Shown one piece after another: positions 1 to 8,272 of a stretch of DNA of 64,000 nucleotides. Origin of the DNA: Actinoplanes regularis (GTDB lineage: Bacteria > Actinomycetota > Actinomycetes > Mycobacteriales > Micromonosporaceae); assembly GCF_900188005.1 (NCBI RefSeq), contig NZ_FZNR01000025.1, positions 57,172 through 121,171 on the forward strand, read 5' to 3'. Position 1 is the stretch's first letter, and the number at the start of each line of letters is the position of its first letter. The translations under genes and the position numbers were made by a program. The notes beneath the pieces were generated by a model. That model ran no database searches. It saw only the letters and a list, made by a program, of their open reading frames with translations, and was not told where the DNA came from.

Positions 1-186
1 CGGGTGGCGCCGGATGATCCGCCAATGTGCCGTTATCGCCCGGTTCTGCCGGTCGCTATGGCCGGTTGCGGCGGTTGGCCGTACTGTTTCGGTTCCGTCC
101 TGGCTGTCTCGGTGGATCCGCCACCGTTAGAACCGCCGGACGGTCCGTCCTTTCGATCATCGCGCTGCAGGCAGCGGCGACGTAGA

Positions 187-213
187 CTGGCACTCTGTCC
201 GCGGGAGTGCCAG
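187..213. promoter_or_regulatory. CIRCE operator of hrcA-dnaJ
   Basis: A perfect inverted repeat has 9-base arms (CTGGCACTC at 187-195 and GAGTGCCAG at 205-213) with a 9-base spacer. This is the CIRCE architecture (arm-N9-arm with the GCACTC core) bound by the HrcA heat-shock repressor. It lies 13 bases before the hrcA start, just ahead of the AGGGAGGGG ribosome binding site. A -10-like TAGACT (183-188) touches its left edge. This implies autoregulation of hrcA-dnaJ. The outer bases differ from the usual TTAGCACTC arm but are changed symmetrically. Nothing else before it (1-186) supports a gene. Confidence 0.9.
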
Positions 214-226
214 AGGGAGGGGTCAT

Positions 227-1249
227 ATGAGTCTGGATGACCGCAAGCTCGAGGTTCTGCGGGCGATCGTCGAGGACTACGTGAAGACCCGCGAGCCGGT
301 CGGCAGTAAAGCGCTGGTCGAGCGCCACCAGCTCGGCGTCTCCTCGGCCACGGTGCGCAACGACATGGCCGTGCTGGAGGAGGAGGGCTACATCCGGCAG
401 CCGCACACCAGTGCCGGCCGGGTGCCCACCGACGCCGGCTATCGGCTCTTCGTCGACCGGCTCACCCGGATCAAGCCGCTCAGCCCGGCCGAGCGCCGGG
501 CGATCGAGCGCTTCATGGTCGGGGTCGTCGACCTCGACGATGTGGTGCATCGCACGGTCCGGCTGCTCGCCCAGCTGACCCGCCAGGTCGCCGTCGTGCA
601 GTATCCGAGCCTGTCCCGCTCCGCCGTCCGTCACCTGGAGCTCGTCCCGATCTCCACCACCCGCCTGATGCTCGTCATGATCACCGACACCGGCCGGGTC
701 GAGCAGCGCCTGGTCGAGATGCCCGGCCCGGTGGCCGACGGTGACGTGTGGGAGCTGCGCCGCCGGGTCAACGAGAAGCTGGCCGGCCAGAAGCTCGCCG
801 ACACCCCGCCCCTGGTGCAGAAACTCGTCGACGAGTGCGCGCCCGAGCGCCGCGGCGACATGGTCTGCCTTGCCACCGTGCTGCTGGAGACGCTCGTCGA
901 GCGGAGTGAGGAGCGCCTCGCTCTCGCCGGTACGGCGAACCTCACTCGCGGGGGTGTGCTGGACTTCCAGGGCACGCTGCGACCCGTCCTCGAAGCGCTG
1001 GAGGAGGAGGTCATCCTGCTCAAGCTGATTGGCGACCTCGAGCCCAGAACCACCCGGGTCCGGATCGGCGACGAGAACGAGATCGACAACCTCCGGTCGG
1101 CCTCCGTGGTCAGTACCGGTTACGGCCCGGGTGCCACGATCGTTGGTGGACTCGGCGTGCTGGGACCGACCCGGATGGACTACCCCGGCACCATCGCTAC
1201 TGTTCGTGCAGTGGCACGCTACCTTGGCGACCTGTTGGCACAGAATTGA
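227..1249 (+). CDS. hrcA: Heat-inducible transcription repressor HrcA
   Basis: The 340-residue product has the family's usual length. It starts with a winged helix-turn-helix (about residues 1-105, with GSKALVERHQLGVSSATVRND followed closely by the PHTSAGRVPTDAGYR block typical of HrcA). A GAF-like domain and a dimerisation region follow. HrcA binds CIRCE sites and represses chaperone genes. A CIRCE site sits directly upstream, so it probably represses itself and dnaJ. The ATG start is preceded by AGGGAGGGG. dnaJ follows after 34 bases on the same strand, the standard actinobacterial hrcA-dnaJ2 pair. Confidence 0.97.
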   Translation: MSLDDRKLEVLRAIVEDYVKTREPVGSKALVERHQLGVSSATVRNDMAVLEEEGYIRQPHTSAGRVPTDAGYRLFVDRLTRIKPLSPAERRAIERFMVGVVDLDDVVHRTVRLLAQLTRQVAVVQYPSLSRSAVRHLELVPISTTRLMLVMITDTGRVEQRLVEMPGPVADGDVWELRRRVNEKLAGQKLADTPPLVQKLVDECAPERRGDMVCLATVLLETLVERSEERLALAGTANLTRGGVLDFQGTLRPVLEALEEEVILLKLIGDLEPRTTRVRIGDENEIDNLRSASVVSTGYGPGATIVGGLGVLGPTRMDYPGTIATVRAVARYLGDLLAQN

Positions 1250-1283
1250 CGGATCCGCGCAGACATTGAGGACTCCAAACCCC

Positions 1284-2423
1284 GTGGCTAAGGATTACTA
1301 CGGAATTCTCGGCGTTAGCCGGGAAGCCACCGACGACGAGATCAAGCGCGCCTACCGCAAACTGGCTCGGCAATACCATCCGGACGTAAACCCCGATCCG
1401 GAGGCACACGAGAAGTTCAAGGACATCAACGCGGCGTACGAGGTCCTCTCCGACGACCAGAAGCGGCAGATGGTCGACCTCGGCGGCGACCCGCTCGCGC
1501 CCGGCGGTGGCGCGCCCGGCGGCGGTCCCGGTGGGGCCGGCCCGTTCGTCGGCTTCCAGGACATCATGGATGCCTTCTTCGGCACCGCGGCCGGTGGCGG
1601 CAGCCGCGGCCCGCGACCGCGGACCCGTCCCGGCGCCGACGCCATCCTGCGTCTCGAGCTCGACCTGGTGGAGACCGCTTTCGGGGTCGAGGCGCCGATC
1701 ACCGTCGACACCGCGGTGCTCTGCACCCAGTGCTCCGGCGCCGGCACCGCGTCCGGCACCCACCTCGCCACCTGTGAGGTCTGCGGTGGTCGCGGCGAGG
1801 TGCAGTCGGTGCAGCGCACCTTCCTGGGCCAGGTGGTCTCCTCCCGTCCCTGCCAGAACTGCCAGGGTCACGGCACGATCATCCCCAGCCCGTGTGCGAC
1901 CTGCGCCGGTGACGGCCGCATCCGCACCCGCCGCTCGTTGACGGTGAAGATCCCGGCCGGTGTCGAGGACGGGATGCGCATCCGCCTGGCCCAGCAGGGC
2001 GAGGTCGGCCCCGGCGGCGGCACCGCCGGCGACCTCTACGTGGAGATCCACGAGCGGCCGCACGACGTCTACTCCCGCAAGGGCGACGACCTGCACTGCC
2101 GGGTCACCCTGCCGATGACGGCCGCCGCGCTCGGCACCCGGATGACCATCAAGACCCTCGACGGCGAAGAGAACATCGAGGTCAAGGCCGGTACGCAGCC
2201 GGCCAGCACGCTGCGCATCCGGGGCAAGGGCGTGCCGCACCTGCGCGGCCAGGGCCGCGGTGACCTCTTCGTCCACCTGGACGTCAAGACGCCCACCAAG
2301 CTCACCGCGGATCAGGAGCGGATGCTCCGCGACTTCGCCAAGACCCGCGGCGAGGACATCGCCGAGCTGAGCAAGCAGGGCGGCTTCTTCAGCCGTATGC
2401 GGGATGCCTTCAACGGTCACTGA
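1284..2423 (+). CDS. dnaJ: Chaperone protein DnaJ
   Basis: The 379-residue DnaJ is a co-chaperone that stimulates the DnaK ATPase and holds unfolded clients. The J domain (1-68) has the HPD motif at 32-34. A short Gly-rich region (about 72-112) follows. Four zinc-binding repeats come next (CTQCSGAG, CEVCGGRG, CQNCQGHG, CATCAGDG; about 147-210), and then the C-terminal substrate-binding domains. The GTG at 1284 gives the conserved N-terminus AKDYYGILGV; the reading frame stays open further upstream, but that part overlaps hrcA and is not DnaJ-like. Pairing with hrcA matches the dnaJ2 copy of actinobacteria, as distinct from the dnaK-operon copy. A strong terminator hairpin follows. Confidence 0.97.
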   Translation: MAKDYYGILGVSREATDDEIKRAYRKLARQYHPDVNPDPEAHEKFKDINAAYEVLSDDQKRQMVDLGGDPLAPGGGAPGGGPGGAGPFVGFQDIMDAFFGTAAGGGSRGPRPRTRPGADAILRLELDLVETAFGVEAPITVDTAVLCTQCSGAGTASGTHLATCEVCGGRGEVQSVQRTFLGQVVSSRPCQNCQGHGTIIPSPCATCAGDGRIRTRRSLTVKIPAGVEDGMRIRLAQQGEVGPGGGTAGDLYVEIHERPHDVYSRKGDDLHCRVTLPMTAAALGTRMTIKTLDGEENIEVKAGTQPASTLRIRGKGVPHLRGQGRGDLFVHLDVKTPTKLTADQERMLRDFAKTRGEDIAELSKQGGFFSRMRDAFNGH

Positions 2424-2434
2424 GCCGGATTTTT

Positions 2435-2472
2435 GCCGAGGGCGGCGGTCTTTCAAGACCGCCGCCCTCGGC
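2435..2472 (+). terminator. Rho-independent-type terminator after dnaJ
   Basis: An uninterrupted 18-bp stem (2435-2452 pairing with 2455-2472, core GCCGAGGGCGGCGGTC) has a tiny two-base tip. It starts 11 bases after the dnaJ stop and is preceded by a short T run. There is no strong U tract after it, as is usual in actinobacteria. Confidence 0.85.
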
Positions 2473-2561
2473 GTTTCAGTAATCTTTGTCCGGTCTCTCG
2501 GCTTGCATCATTTCCGGTTCGAGATTTCCGGTACGACGGATCGTCCCGCTCAGCGATCCGC

Positions 2562-2827
2562 TTCTCGCGGCCGTCAGGTGGAGAGCCGGCGCCAGTTGAG
2601 TTCGAGCACTTCGCGGCGGCGGCCCCGGTTCTCGCGGCCGTGAGGTGGAGAGCCGGCGCCAGTTGAGTTCGAGCACTTCGCGGCGGCGGCCCCGGTTCTG
2701 GCGGCGGTCAGGTGGAGAGCCAGCGCCAGTTGAGTTCGAGCACTCGCGGCGGCGGCCCCGGTTCTCGCGGCCGTCAGGTGGAGAGCCAGCGCCAGTTGAG
2801 TTCGAGCACTCGCGGCGGCGGCCCCGG
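2562..2827. repeat. Four tandem 66-67 bp copies of a regulator gene's 3' end
   Basis: Four near-identical units occupy 2562-2628, 2629-2695, 2696-2761 and 2762-2827. Read on the minus strand, the last unit (2762-2827) is the true 3' end of the TetR gene: its last codons (LELNWRWLST), stop and trailer. The other three units are copies downstream of it. The copies differ by a few substitutions (R for W in the tail) and one indel (67 versus 66 bases). They lie between dnaJ's terminator and the regulator. No transposase or spacer structure is present. Confidence 0.9.
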
Positions 2828-3391
2828 CAGCGGCCCGGCGGTGCGCAGTCCGTCGAGCAGGACGGTCAGGCAGCGGTCGCGTAGCTCACCGGTGCGAGCG
2901 GCGTCGGGCAGGCGCACCGCCGCGCACATCTCCAGCAACAGGGTGATGTCGGCGGCCTCGATGTCCGCCCGCAGGTGGGGCCGGGCCCGCTCGATCAGCC
3001 CGGCGGCGAGGTCGGCGGCCAGCTCCGCGTCGGCGTTCATCTGCTCGGTCGGGGTGAACGTGCCGGCCAGGTGCACGGTCAGCGAGTGCACGTCGGCTTG
3101 GACGACGCCGCGCAGGAACGTCGCGAACGCGGTCCAGTCATCCGGCTCGAGGGCGGCCTGCTCGGCCTCCGCGATGAAGGTCTTCAGCCCGTCGTGGCAG
3201 AGCGTGCGCAGCAGGTCTTCCTTGCCCGGGTAGCGCCGGTAGAGGGCGCCGATGCCGACTTTCGCCCGCTCGGCGACCGCGGCGACCGGGGCCCGGGGAT
3301 CGGCCAGGAAGATCTCGCGGGCCGCGACCAGGATGGCCTCGTTGTTGCGGACAGCCTGCTCGCCGCGGCCGGGTCTCCTCATGAGGGTCAA
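2774..3391 (-). CDS. TetR family transcriptional regulator
   Basis: The 205-residue protein has an N-terminal TetR helix-turn-helix (about residues 14-62, including VAAVAERAKVGIGALYRRYP) and a ligand/dimerisation domain. It is divergent from the epoxide-hydrolase-like gene. The shared intergenic region holds two copies of a GGAACGAAG(T/C)-type palindrome, so it very likely represses both itself and the hydrolase. The ATG at 3391 is used; MRR at residue 4 is an alternative start. The last 17 codons lie inside the 67-bp tandem repeat, so the tail LELNWRWLST is repeated downstream as untranslated or out-of-register copies. The ligand is unknown. Confidence 0.9.
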   Translation of the reverse strand: MTLMRRPGRGEQAVRNNEAILVAAREIFLADPRAPVAAVAERAKVGIGALYRRYPGKEDLLRTLCHDGLKTFIAEAEQAALEPDDWTAFATFLRGVVQADVHSLTVHLAGTFTPTEQMNADAELAADLAAGLIERARPHLRADIEAADITLLLEMCAAVRLPDAARTGELRDRCLTVLLDGLRTAGPLPGPPPRVLELNWRWLST

Positions 3392-3403
3392 GCCTAGCGG
3401 AAC

Positions 3404-3478
3404 GGAACGAAGTATTCCGCTCCGATCCCGAACGCGCTACACTTGAACCGGAACGAAGCGTTCCGTTCCAATTCAAGT
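3404..3478. promoter_or_regulatory. Divergent promoter with paired TetR operators
   Basis: Two related palindromes lie 46 bases apart: GGAACG-AAG-TATTCC (3404-3418, imperfect) and GGAACG-AAG-CGTTCC (3450-3464, perfect). The second sits inside a wider inverted repeat, ACTTGAA (3441-3447) and TTCAAGT (3472-3478). A plus-strand promoter fits between them: TTCCGC (3415-3420), 17 bases, TACACT (3438-3443). One operator would overlap the -35 and the other would lie just downstream of the -10. Binding by the adjacent TetR protein is inferred. Confidence 0.7.
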
Positions 3479-3514
3479 TGGAACGGCATCGGTCTCGCTG
3501 ACGAGGAGCAGGAC

Positions 3515-4627
3515 ATGGCCCAGATCCGCCCCTTCCGCATCGACGTGGCTCAGAGTGACGTGGACGACCTGCGCCACCGGCTGACCCGCACCCGGTGGAC
3601 GCCGGAGATCCCGGGCCAGGGCTGGGCCCGCGGCGTCCCGGTCGGCTACCTGCGCGAGCTAGCCGATTACTGGGCCGGTGACTTCGACTGGCGGGCCGCC
3701 GAGGCGCGGCTCAACGAGCTGCCCCAGTTCCAGACCGAGATCGACGGTCAGACCCTGCACTTCGCGCACGTCCGGTCGGCGGATCCGGCCGCCACCCCGC
3801 TGCTGATCAGCCATGACTGGCCGGGCTCGTTCGCGCTCTACCTGCCGGTGGTCGAGGCGCTGCGGGCGCACTTCCATCTCGTGCTGGTCAGCAACCCGGG
3901 CGTCGGTTTCTCCGGCCCGCTCACCGCGCCCGGCTGGAACACCGCTCGCAGCGCCGCCGCCCTCAACGAGATCATGGCCCGCCTCGGCTACGAGCGTTAC
4001 GGGGTGCAGGGCACCGGCGGCGGGGCCTGGATCGCCGTCGAGATGGGTCGGCAGGCTCCCGGCAGGGTGATCGGTGTGCACGTCAACGGGCACATCACCT
4101 TCCCGTCGGGCGATCCGGGCGACCTGGACGGGCTCACCGAGGCCGAGCAGGATCGGCTGCGCCGCCTGCAGGAGTTCCGGGACGACCGGATGGGCTTCGC
4201 GGCGATCCAGTCGACCCGGCCGCAGACCCTCGCGTTCGGCCTGCATGACTCGCCGGTCGGCCAGTTGGCCTGGATCGTCGAGAAGTTCAAGGAGTGGACC
4301 GACCCGGCGGCCGCGCTGCCCGAGGACGCCATCGGTCTGGACCTGCTGCTCACCAACGTCAGCCTCTACTGGTTCACCGGCACCGCCGGGTCCTCCGCCA
4401 ACACCTACTGGGAGGCGGCGCATGACCCGGCGGCCTGGGCGCCGAAGGAGAAATCCGCCGTGCCGCTCGGCGTCGCCCTCGGGGTCACCGACATCACCGT
4501 GCGGCGCTTCGCCGAGCGGGAGGCCCCGGTGACGCATTGGACCGAGCTGCCGGCCGGGGGCAACTTCCTCCCCGCCGAGCAGCCGAAGCTCTTCGCCGAC
4601 GACGTGACCGCGTTCTTCCGGCCGTGA
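3515..4627 (+). CDS. Epoxide hydrolase-family protein with degenerate active site
   Basis: The 370-residue protein has the N-terminal epoxide hydrolase (EHN) domain (about 1-110) and an alpha/beta hydrolase fold with the HDWPGS oxyanion motif. The lid tyrosines remain (SLYWFTGT, NTYWE). The nucleophile elbow reads QGTGGGAWIA where the family has QGGDWGAWIA, so the nucleophilic Asp is Gly168. The catalytic His position reads GGNF instead of GGHF (Asn350). The predicted triad is therefore broken at two places although the fold looks intact. The ATG at 3515 has a GAGGAGCAGGAC ribosome site; an earlier in-frame GTG/TTG region overlaps the operator. It is probably under TetR control. It could be a pseudoenzyme or use a different chemistry. 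Confidence 0.85.
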   Translation: MAQIRPFRIDVAQSDVDDLRHRLTRTRWTPEIPGQGWARGVPVGYLRELADYWAGDFDWRAAEARLNELPQFQTEIDGQTLHFAHVRSADPAATPLLISHDWPGSFALYLPVVEALRAHFHLVLVSNPGVGFSGPLTAPGWNTARSAAALNEIMARLGYERYGVQGTGGGAWIAVEMGRQAPGRVIGVHVNGHITFPSGDPGDLDGLTEAEQDRLRRLQEFRDDRMGFAAIQSTRPQTLAFGLHDSPVGQLAWIVEKFKEWTDPAAALPEDAIGLDLLLTNVSLYWFTGTAGSSANTYWEAAHDPAAWAPKEKSAVPLGVALGVTDITVRRFAEREAPVTHWTELPAGGNFLPAEQPKLFADDVTAFFRP

Positions 4628-4676
4628 CCGGTCGTCCTTCAGCAGGCGCGGGCACGTCGCACGGTAGCGTGCGGGA

Positions 4677-5411
4677 GTGTCCGCGCCGCTGTTCCTGGTC
4701 GAGAGCCTGCCCGTCGGATCGTCGTTCACGCTGGACGGGCCGGAGGGGCATCACGCCGCCACCGTGCAGCGGCTGCGGGTCGGCGAGGCGCTGATCCTCG
4801 CGGACGGGCGGGGCGGGACCGCGCATGCCGAGGTTGTCACGGTCGGCAAGGGCAGCGTCGACGTCGTGCTGAACGAGCGGACTTCGGAGGCCGCCGCGGA
4901 CCCGCGACTGGTCGTGGTTCAGGGCATCGCCAAGGGGGACCGGGGCGAACTGGCCGTGCAGGCGATGACCGAGACCGGCGTCGACGAGATCGTGCCGTGG
5001 GCGGCGTCCCGGTCGGTGACGCAGTGGCGCGGCGACCGTGGTTTCAAAGCGCGCGACAAGTGGGCGGCGACCGCCCGCGAGGCCGCCAAACAGGCCCGCC
5101 GTTCCTGGCTGCCCCGGGTGGCCGGCGAGCCGGACTGCTCCACCAAGCAGGTCACGGCCCGGCTCGCCGAGGCCTCCGCGGCGTTCGTGCTGCACGAGGA
5201 GGCCACCGAGCGCCTGACCACGGCGCGCCTGCCCGATGCCGGGGAGATCGTGCTGGTCGTCGGGCCGGAGGGCGGCATCAGCGACGCTGAGGTGACCATG
5301 TTCCGCGAGGCCGGCGCCGTCCCGGTCCGCCTGGGCAGTGCGGTCCTACGCACCTCGACCGCCGGTGTGGCCGCCCTGGCGGTCCTCTCCGCCCGCCTGA
5401 ACCGCTGGTAG
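4677..5411 (+). CDS. rsmE: 16S rRNA (uracil(1498)-N(3))-methyltransferase RsmE
   Basis: The 244-residue SPOUT-type methyltransferase methylates U1498 of 16S rRNA using S-adenosylmethionine. The N-terminal PUA-like part contains GPEGHHAATVQRLRVGE. The C-terminal knot contains VVGPEGGISDAEV and LGSAVLRTSTA, the SAM-binding signatures of RsmE. The GTG start at 4677 matches the family N-terminus. In M. tuberculosis the rsmE homologue also sits next to dnaJ2-hrcA; here the TetR/hydrolase pair is inserted between them. Confidence 0.96.
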   Translation: MSAPLFLVESLPVGSSFTLDGPEGHHAATVQRLRVGEALILADGRGGTAHAEVVTVGKGSVDVVLNERTSEAAADPRLVVVQGIAKGDRGELAVQAMTETGVDEIVPWAASRSVTQWRGDRGFKARDKWAATAREAAKQARRSWLPRVAGEPDCSTKQVTARLAEASAAFVLHEEATERLTTARLPDAGEIVLVVGPEGGISDAEVTMFREAGAVPVRLGSAVLRTSTAGVAALAVLSARLNRW

Positions 5412-5847
5412 CTCAGCGCCGGCGGGCGATAGCCACGTCGGTGTGGATGACGAAGTCGTCGGAGCCCCCGTGCTCCTCGACCACGGTGATCGTGTCGTCG
5501 ACGGCCGTCGAGGCCCGCTCGGGCGGCGATGCGCGATACAGCGAGAGCGACATCAGGTGCTCCCGGTACAGCTTCGCCGATAGGCGCGCGCCGAGACGTA
5601 GCGCAGGGTCCGGCCAACCCGAGCAGGTCGGGGCGAGCTCCGCCGGGTAACCCAGCCGCCCGCAGCGGCTTTCACCAGACCCACGCCTCCGGGGCGGGCC
5701 CGCCGTTGCCGTACCCGGTGACAACTCTCCGCCACCTCGCCGAGGACCCGGCCCCGTTCGCGCGTCGTTACCGCTCCGACGTAGGCGAGCGGGACGGTTC
5801 GGGGCGGCACCGCTTCCGCGCCGCCCCGAACCCTGCCCGGGCCGGTC
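5412..5847. other. Intergenic stretch with possible gene remnant
   Basis: These 436 bases lie between convergent rsmE and the GH3 gene and hold no convincing complete gene. On the minus strand a short reading frame (5413-5553; ends DDFVIHTDVAIARRR) resembles the last strand of a small-molecule methyltransferase. It loses any plausible continuation upstream, so it may be a decayed fragment. I cannot name the parent gene. Confidence 0.3.
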
Positions 5848-8193
5848 CTAGCCGATTTCGACGGTCCGGCGCGGATCGTCGATCGCATGCGCGGCGGTCA
5901 GCGCGTACCGGCCGGGCGGGGTCTTCCAGCCGCCGTCCCAGATCTGGAACGCGCGCTCCGGCAGCGGGATCCGGACCGTCACCGTCTCGCCCGGAACAGC
6001 CTCGACCGACGCGAAACCGGCCAGCCATCGTTCCGGCCGCTCGATCTCGTCGTCCTCCAGCGCGGACAGGTAGATCTGCACCACCTCGCGTCCGGCCCGC
6101 TCGCCGGTGTTGGTCAGCGTCACGACCGCTTCCGTGGCCGAGGCGGAGAGGGCGTCATAGCTCCAACTCGTGTAGCCGAGCCCGGAGCCGAAGGCGTAGA
6201 GCGGCCGCTCCGTCCAGCCGCGATAACCGATGAAGATCCCTTCCGAGTACGCGAGCGCCCCGTCCCGTGGCTCCACCGCCAGCACCGGGCAGTCCTCCGC
6301 GCGCCGCGGCCAGGTGGTCGGCAGCCGTCCGCCCGGCTCCTCGGCGCCGGTCAGCACCGCGGCCAGCGCCGCGCCCGCCTCCTGCCCCGGGAACCAGGTG
6401 AGCAGCACCGCGGCCACGTCCTCGGCCCACGGCAGCAGCACCGGCGACCCGGCGTTGACCACCACCACCGTCCGGGGGTTCGCCGCCGCCACCCGGGCGA
6501 CCAACTCGTCCTGACGGCCGGGCAGGGCCAGCGAGGTGCGGTCGAAGCCCTCCGATTCGACCTGCTCGGTGGTGCCGACCACCACCACGGCCACGTCGGA
6601 GCGGGCCGCCAGCGCGACCGCCTCGGCGATCATGCCGGACTCGTCCGGCCCCGGCGGGCGGTGGCCCAGCGTGGTGCCGGCCGAGTGCGCCGTGCCCGGT
6701 TCGAAGCTCTGCCGCAGGGTGACCGCGACCGGTACGCCGGCCGGTAGGGTGACCGTGAAGCGCTGCTCGCGTGGGTGCAGCAGCAGGTCGGCGCGGCCGG
6801 TGCCGGGCGGGTGCAACGAGCCCTGGTAGAGCTTCTGATCACCGACAGTCAGCTCGAACGCGCCGAAGCCGGAGATCGCGAAGACGTGATCTCCCGTCGT
6901 GGCGGGTGTGTAAGTCGTAGACAGTTCCAGGAGGCTGATGTCGTTCACGGCCAGCCCGCCGGGCGGGTCGCCGAGCCAGCGGACGGCACCGGTCGGGACT
7001 TCGAACCGGTAGGCGCCCAGGTCGATCCGGAACTCCGACCAGCCCGGGCCCTGCGCGGCGGGGAGGAACGGGCGGGGGTCGGCCCCGATCGCGTACTCGA
7101 CCCTGTCGAAGGCCGCACGGATGCCGTCCAGCGGGGAGATCACGTGCGGCGGGGCGACCTGGGCGCTGCCACCGCCGAGCACCCGGGCGTCCTGGGCGAG
7201 GGCGCCGATGACCGCCACGACCGGATCGGTGCCGGCGAGCGGCAGGGTGCCGTCGTTACGGGCCAGGACGAACGAGCGGGACGCCACCCGGTGGGCGACC
7301 TCGTCACCGTCGAGGGGCGCGACCACGGGAACGGGAGCGTCGCCGAGGGCGCCGACGCGTGCGGCCAGGCGCAGGACCCGGCGTACCTTGTCATCGATGA
7401 CCTCGATGGGGACGGATCCGGAGCGGACCGCCTCCGCGAGCCGGGGTCCCCAGGGGTTGTCCATCGCCGGCATGGCGATGTCGAGGCCGCCGAGCGCGGC
7501 CCCAACGGTGTCCCGGGCGGCCCGCCAGTCGGAGACGACGACCCCGTCGAAGCCCCACTCCCGCTTCAGGATCTCGTCCTGCAGGCGGCCGTTCTGCGCC
7601 ATCGACGTCCCGTTGACGCTGTTGTACGCGCTCATCACGCCCCAGCCGCCGGCCTCGACGACCCGCTCGAAGGGCGCCAGGTAAAGCTCCCGCAGCGCCC
7701 GTTCCGGGATCCGCACGTCAACGGTCATGCGATCGGTCTCGAAGTCGTTCCCGACCAGATGCTTCACCGTGGTGCCCACCCCGTGCTCCTGCACGCCGCG
7801 CACGAAACCGGCTGCGATCTCGCCGGTGAGCAGCGGATCCTCCGAGTAGCACTCGAAGTGCCGGCCGCCCCGCGGCGTGCGGTGCAGGTTCACCGTCGGG
7901 CCGAGCACCACGTGCACGCCCTTGTGCCGGGCCTCCTGGCCGAGCAGCCGGCCGGCCTCGGCGGCCAGCGCCGGATCCCAGGACGCGGCCAGCGCGGTCG
8001 GACTGGGCAGGGCGATCGACGGGTCGTCCGGTGCCCAGCCGGTGCCCCGGACGCCGACCGGCCCGTCCGACATCACCAGGGAGCGAAGGCCGATGTGCGG
8101 GATCGCGGGCAGGGACCAGAAGTCCTGTCCGGCCAGCAGACTCACCTTCTCGTCCAGGGTCAGCCGGTCGAGGAGGTGATCGATGTCGGTCAT
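5848..8193 (-). CDS. Beta-glucosidase, glycoside hydrolase family 3
   Basis: The 781-residue GH3 enzyme probably hydrolyses beta-glucosides such as cello-oligosaccharides. The N-terminal TIM barrel (from LLDRLTLDEKVSLLAG; LVMSDGPVGVRG) contains the nucleophile motif VVSDW. A second alpha/beta domain with a PA14-like insert (about residues 390-510) follows, then a fibronectin III-like tail. No signal peptide is visible, so it is likely cytoplasmic and linked to sugar uptake. ATG at 8193 begins the conserved MTDIDHLL; longer frames upstream overlap the divergent HIT gene promoter. A CebR-type palindrome overlaps the ribosome binding site. Confidence 0.93.
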   Translation of the reverse strand: MTDIDHLLDRLTLDEKVSLLAGQDFWSLPAIPHIGLRSLVMSDGPVGVRGTGWAPDDPSIALPSPTALAASWDPALAAEAGRLLGQEARHKGVHVVLGPTVNLHRTPRGGRHFECYSEDPLLTGEIAAGFVRGVQEHGVGTTVKHLVGNDFETDRMTVDVRIPERALRELYLAPFERVVEAGGWGVMSAYNSVNGTSMAQNGRLQDEILKREWGFDGVVVSDWRAARDTVGAALGGLDIAMPAMDNPWGPRLAEAVRSGSVPIEVIDDKVRRVLRLAARVGALGDAPVPVVAPLDGDEVAHRVASRSFVLARNDGTLPLAGTDPVVAVIGALAQDARVLGGGSAQVAPPHVISPLDGIRAAFDRVEYAIGADPRPFLPAAQGPGWSEFRIDLGAYRFEVPTGAVRWLGDPPGGLAVNDISLLELSTTYTPATTGDHVFAISGFGAFELTVGDQKLYQGSLHPPGTGRADLLLHPREQRFTVTLPAGVPVAVTLRQSFEPGTAHSAGTTLGHRPPGPDESGMIAEAVALAARSDVAVVVVGTTEQVESEGFDRTSLALPGRQDELVARVAAANPRTVVVVNAGSPVLLPWAEDVAAVLLTWFPGQEAGAALAAVLTGAEEPGGRLPTTWPRRAEDCPVLAVEPRDGALAYSEGIFIGYRGWTERPLYAFGSGLGYTSWSYDALSASATEAVVTLTNTGERAGREVVQIYLSALEDDEIERPERWLAGFASVEAVPGETVTVRIPLPERAFQIWDGGWKTPPGRYALTAAHAIDDPRRTVEIG

Positions 8194-8194
8194 A

Positions 8195-8208
8195 TGAGAG
8201 CGCTCCCA
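8195..8208. promoter_or_regulatory. CebR/LacI-type operator at the beta-glucosidase start
   Basis: The sequence TGAGAGCGCTCCCA is a 14-base near-palindrome one mismatch away from TGGGAGCGCTCCCA, the established CebR operator of Streptomyces cellobiose genes. It sits immediately upstream of the GH3 start codon, over its ribosome binding site. The implied control is repression relieved by cello-oligosaccharides. No LacI-family regulator is encoded in the window, so the repressor must be elsewhere. Confidence 0.75.
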
Positions 8209-8272
8209 ACGGCAAGAAACAGAATTCCGGGACCCATTCAAGCCCACATCCGGCCCGCATAAGATCCGACAG

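Noticed and set aside
1197..2456. Long minus-strand open frame over dnaJ
   Set aside because: It is a GC-bias shadow: the plus strand encodes a complete DnaJ with all motifs, and the minus translation is low-complexity Gly/Ala/Arg.
2562..2827. CRISPR array
   Set aside because: Units are contiguous tandem repeats with no unique spacers, and they derive from the 3' end of the neighbouring gene.
5413..5724. 103-codon minus-strand gene
   Set aside because: Only the last ~45 codons look protein-like; the front part is low quality with no ribosome site, so it was kept only as a possible remnant.
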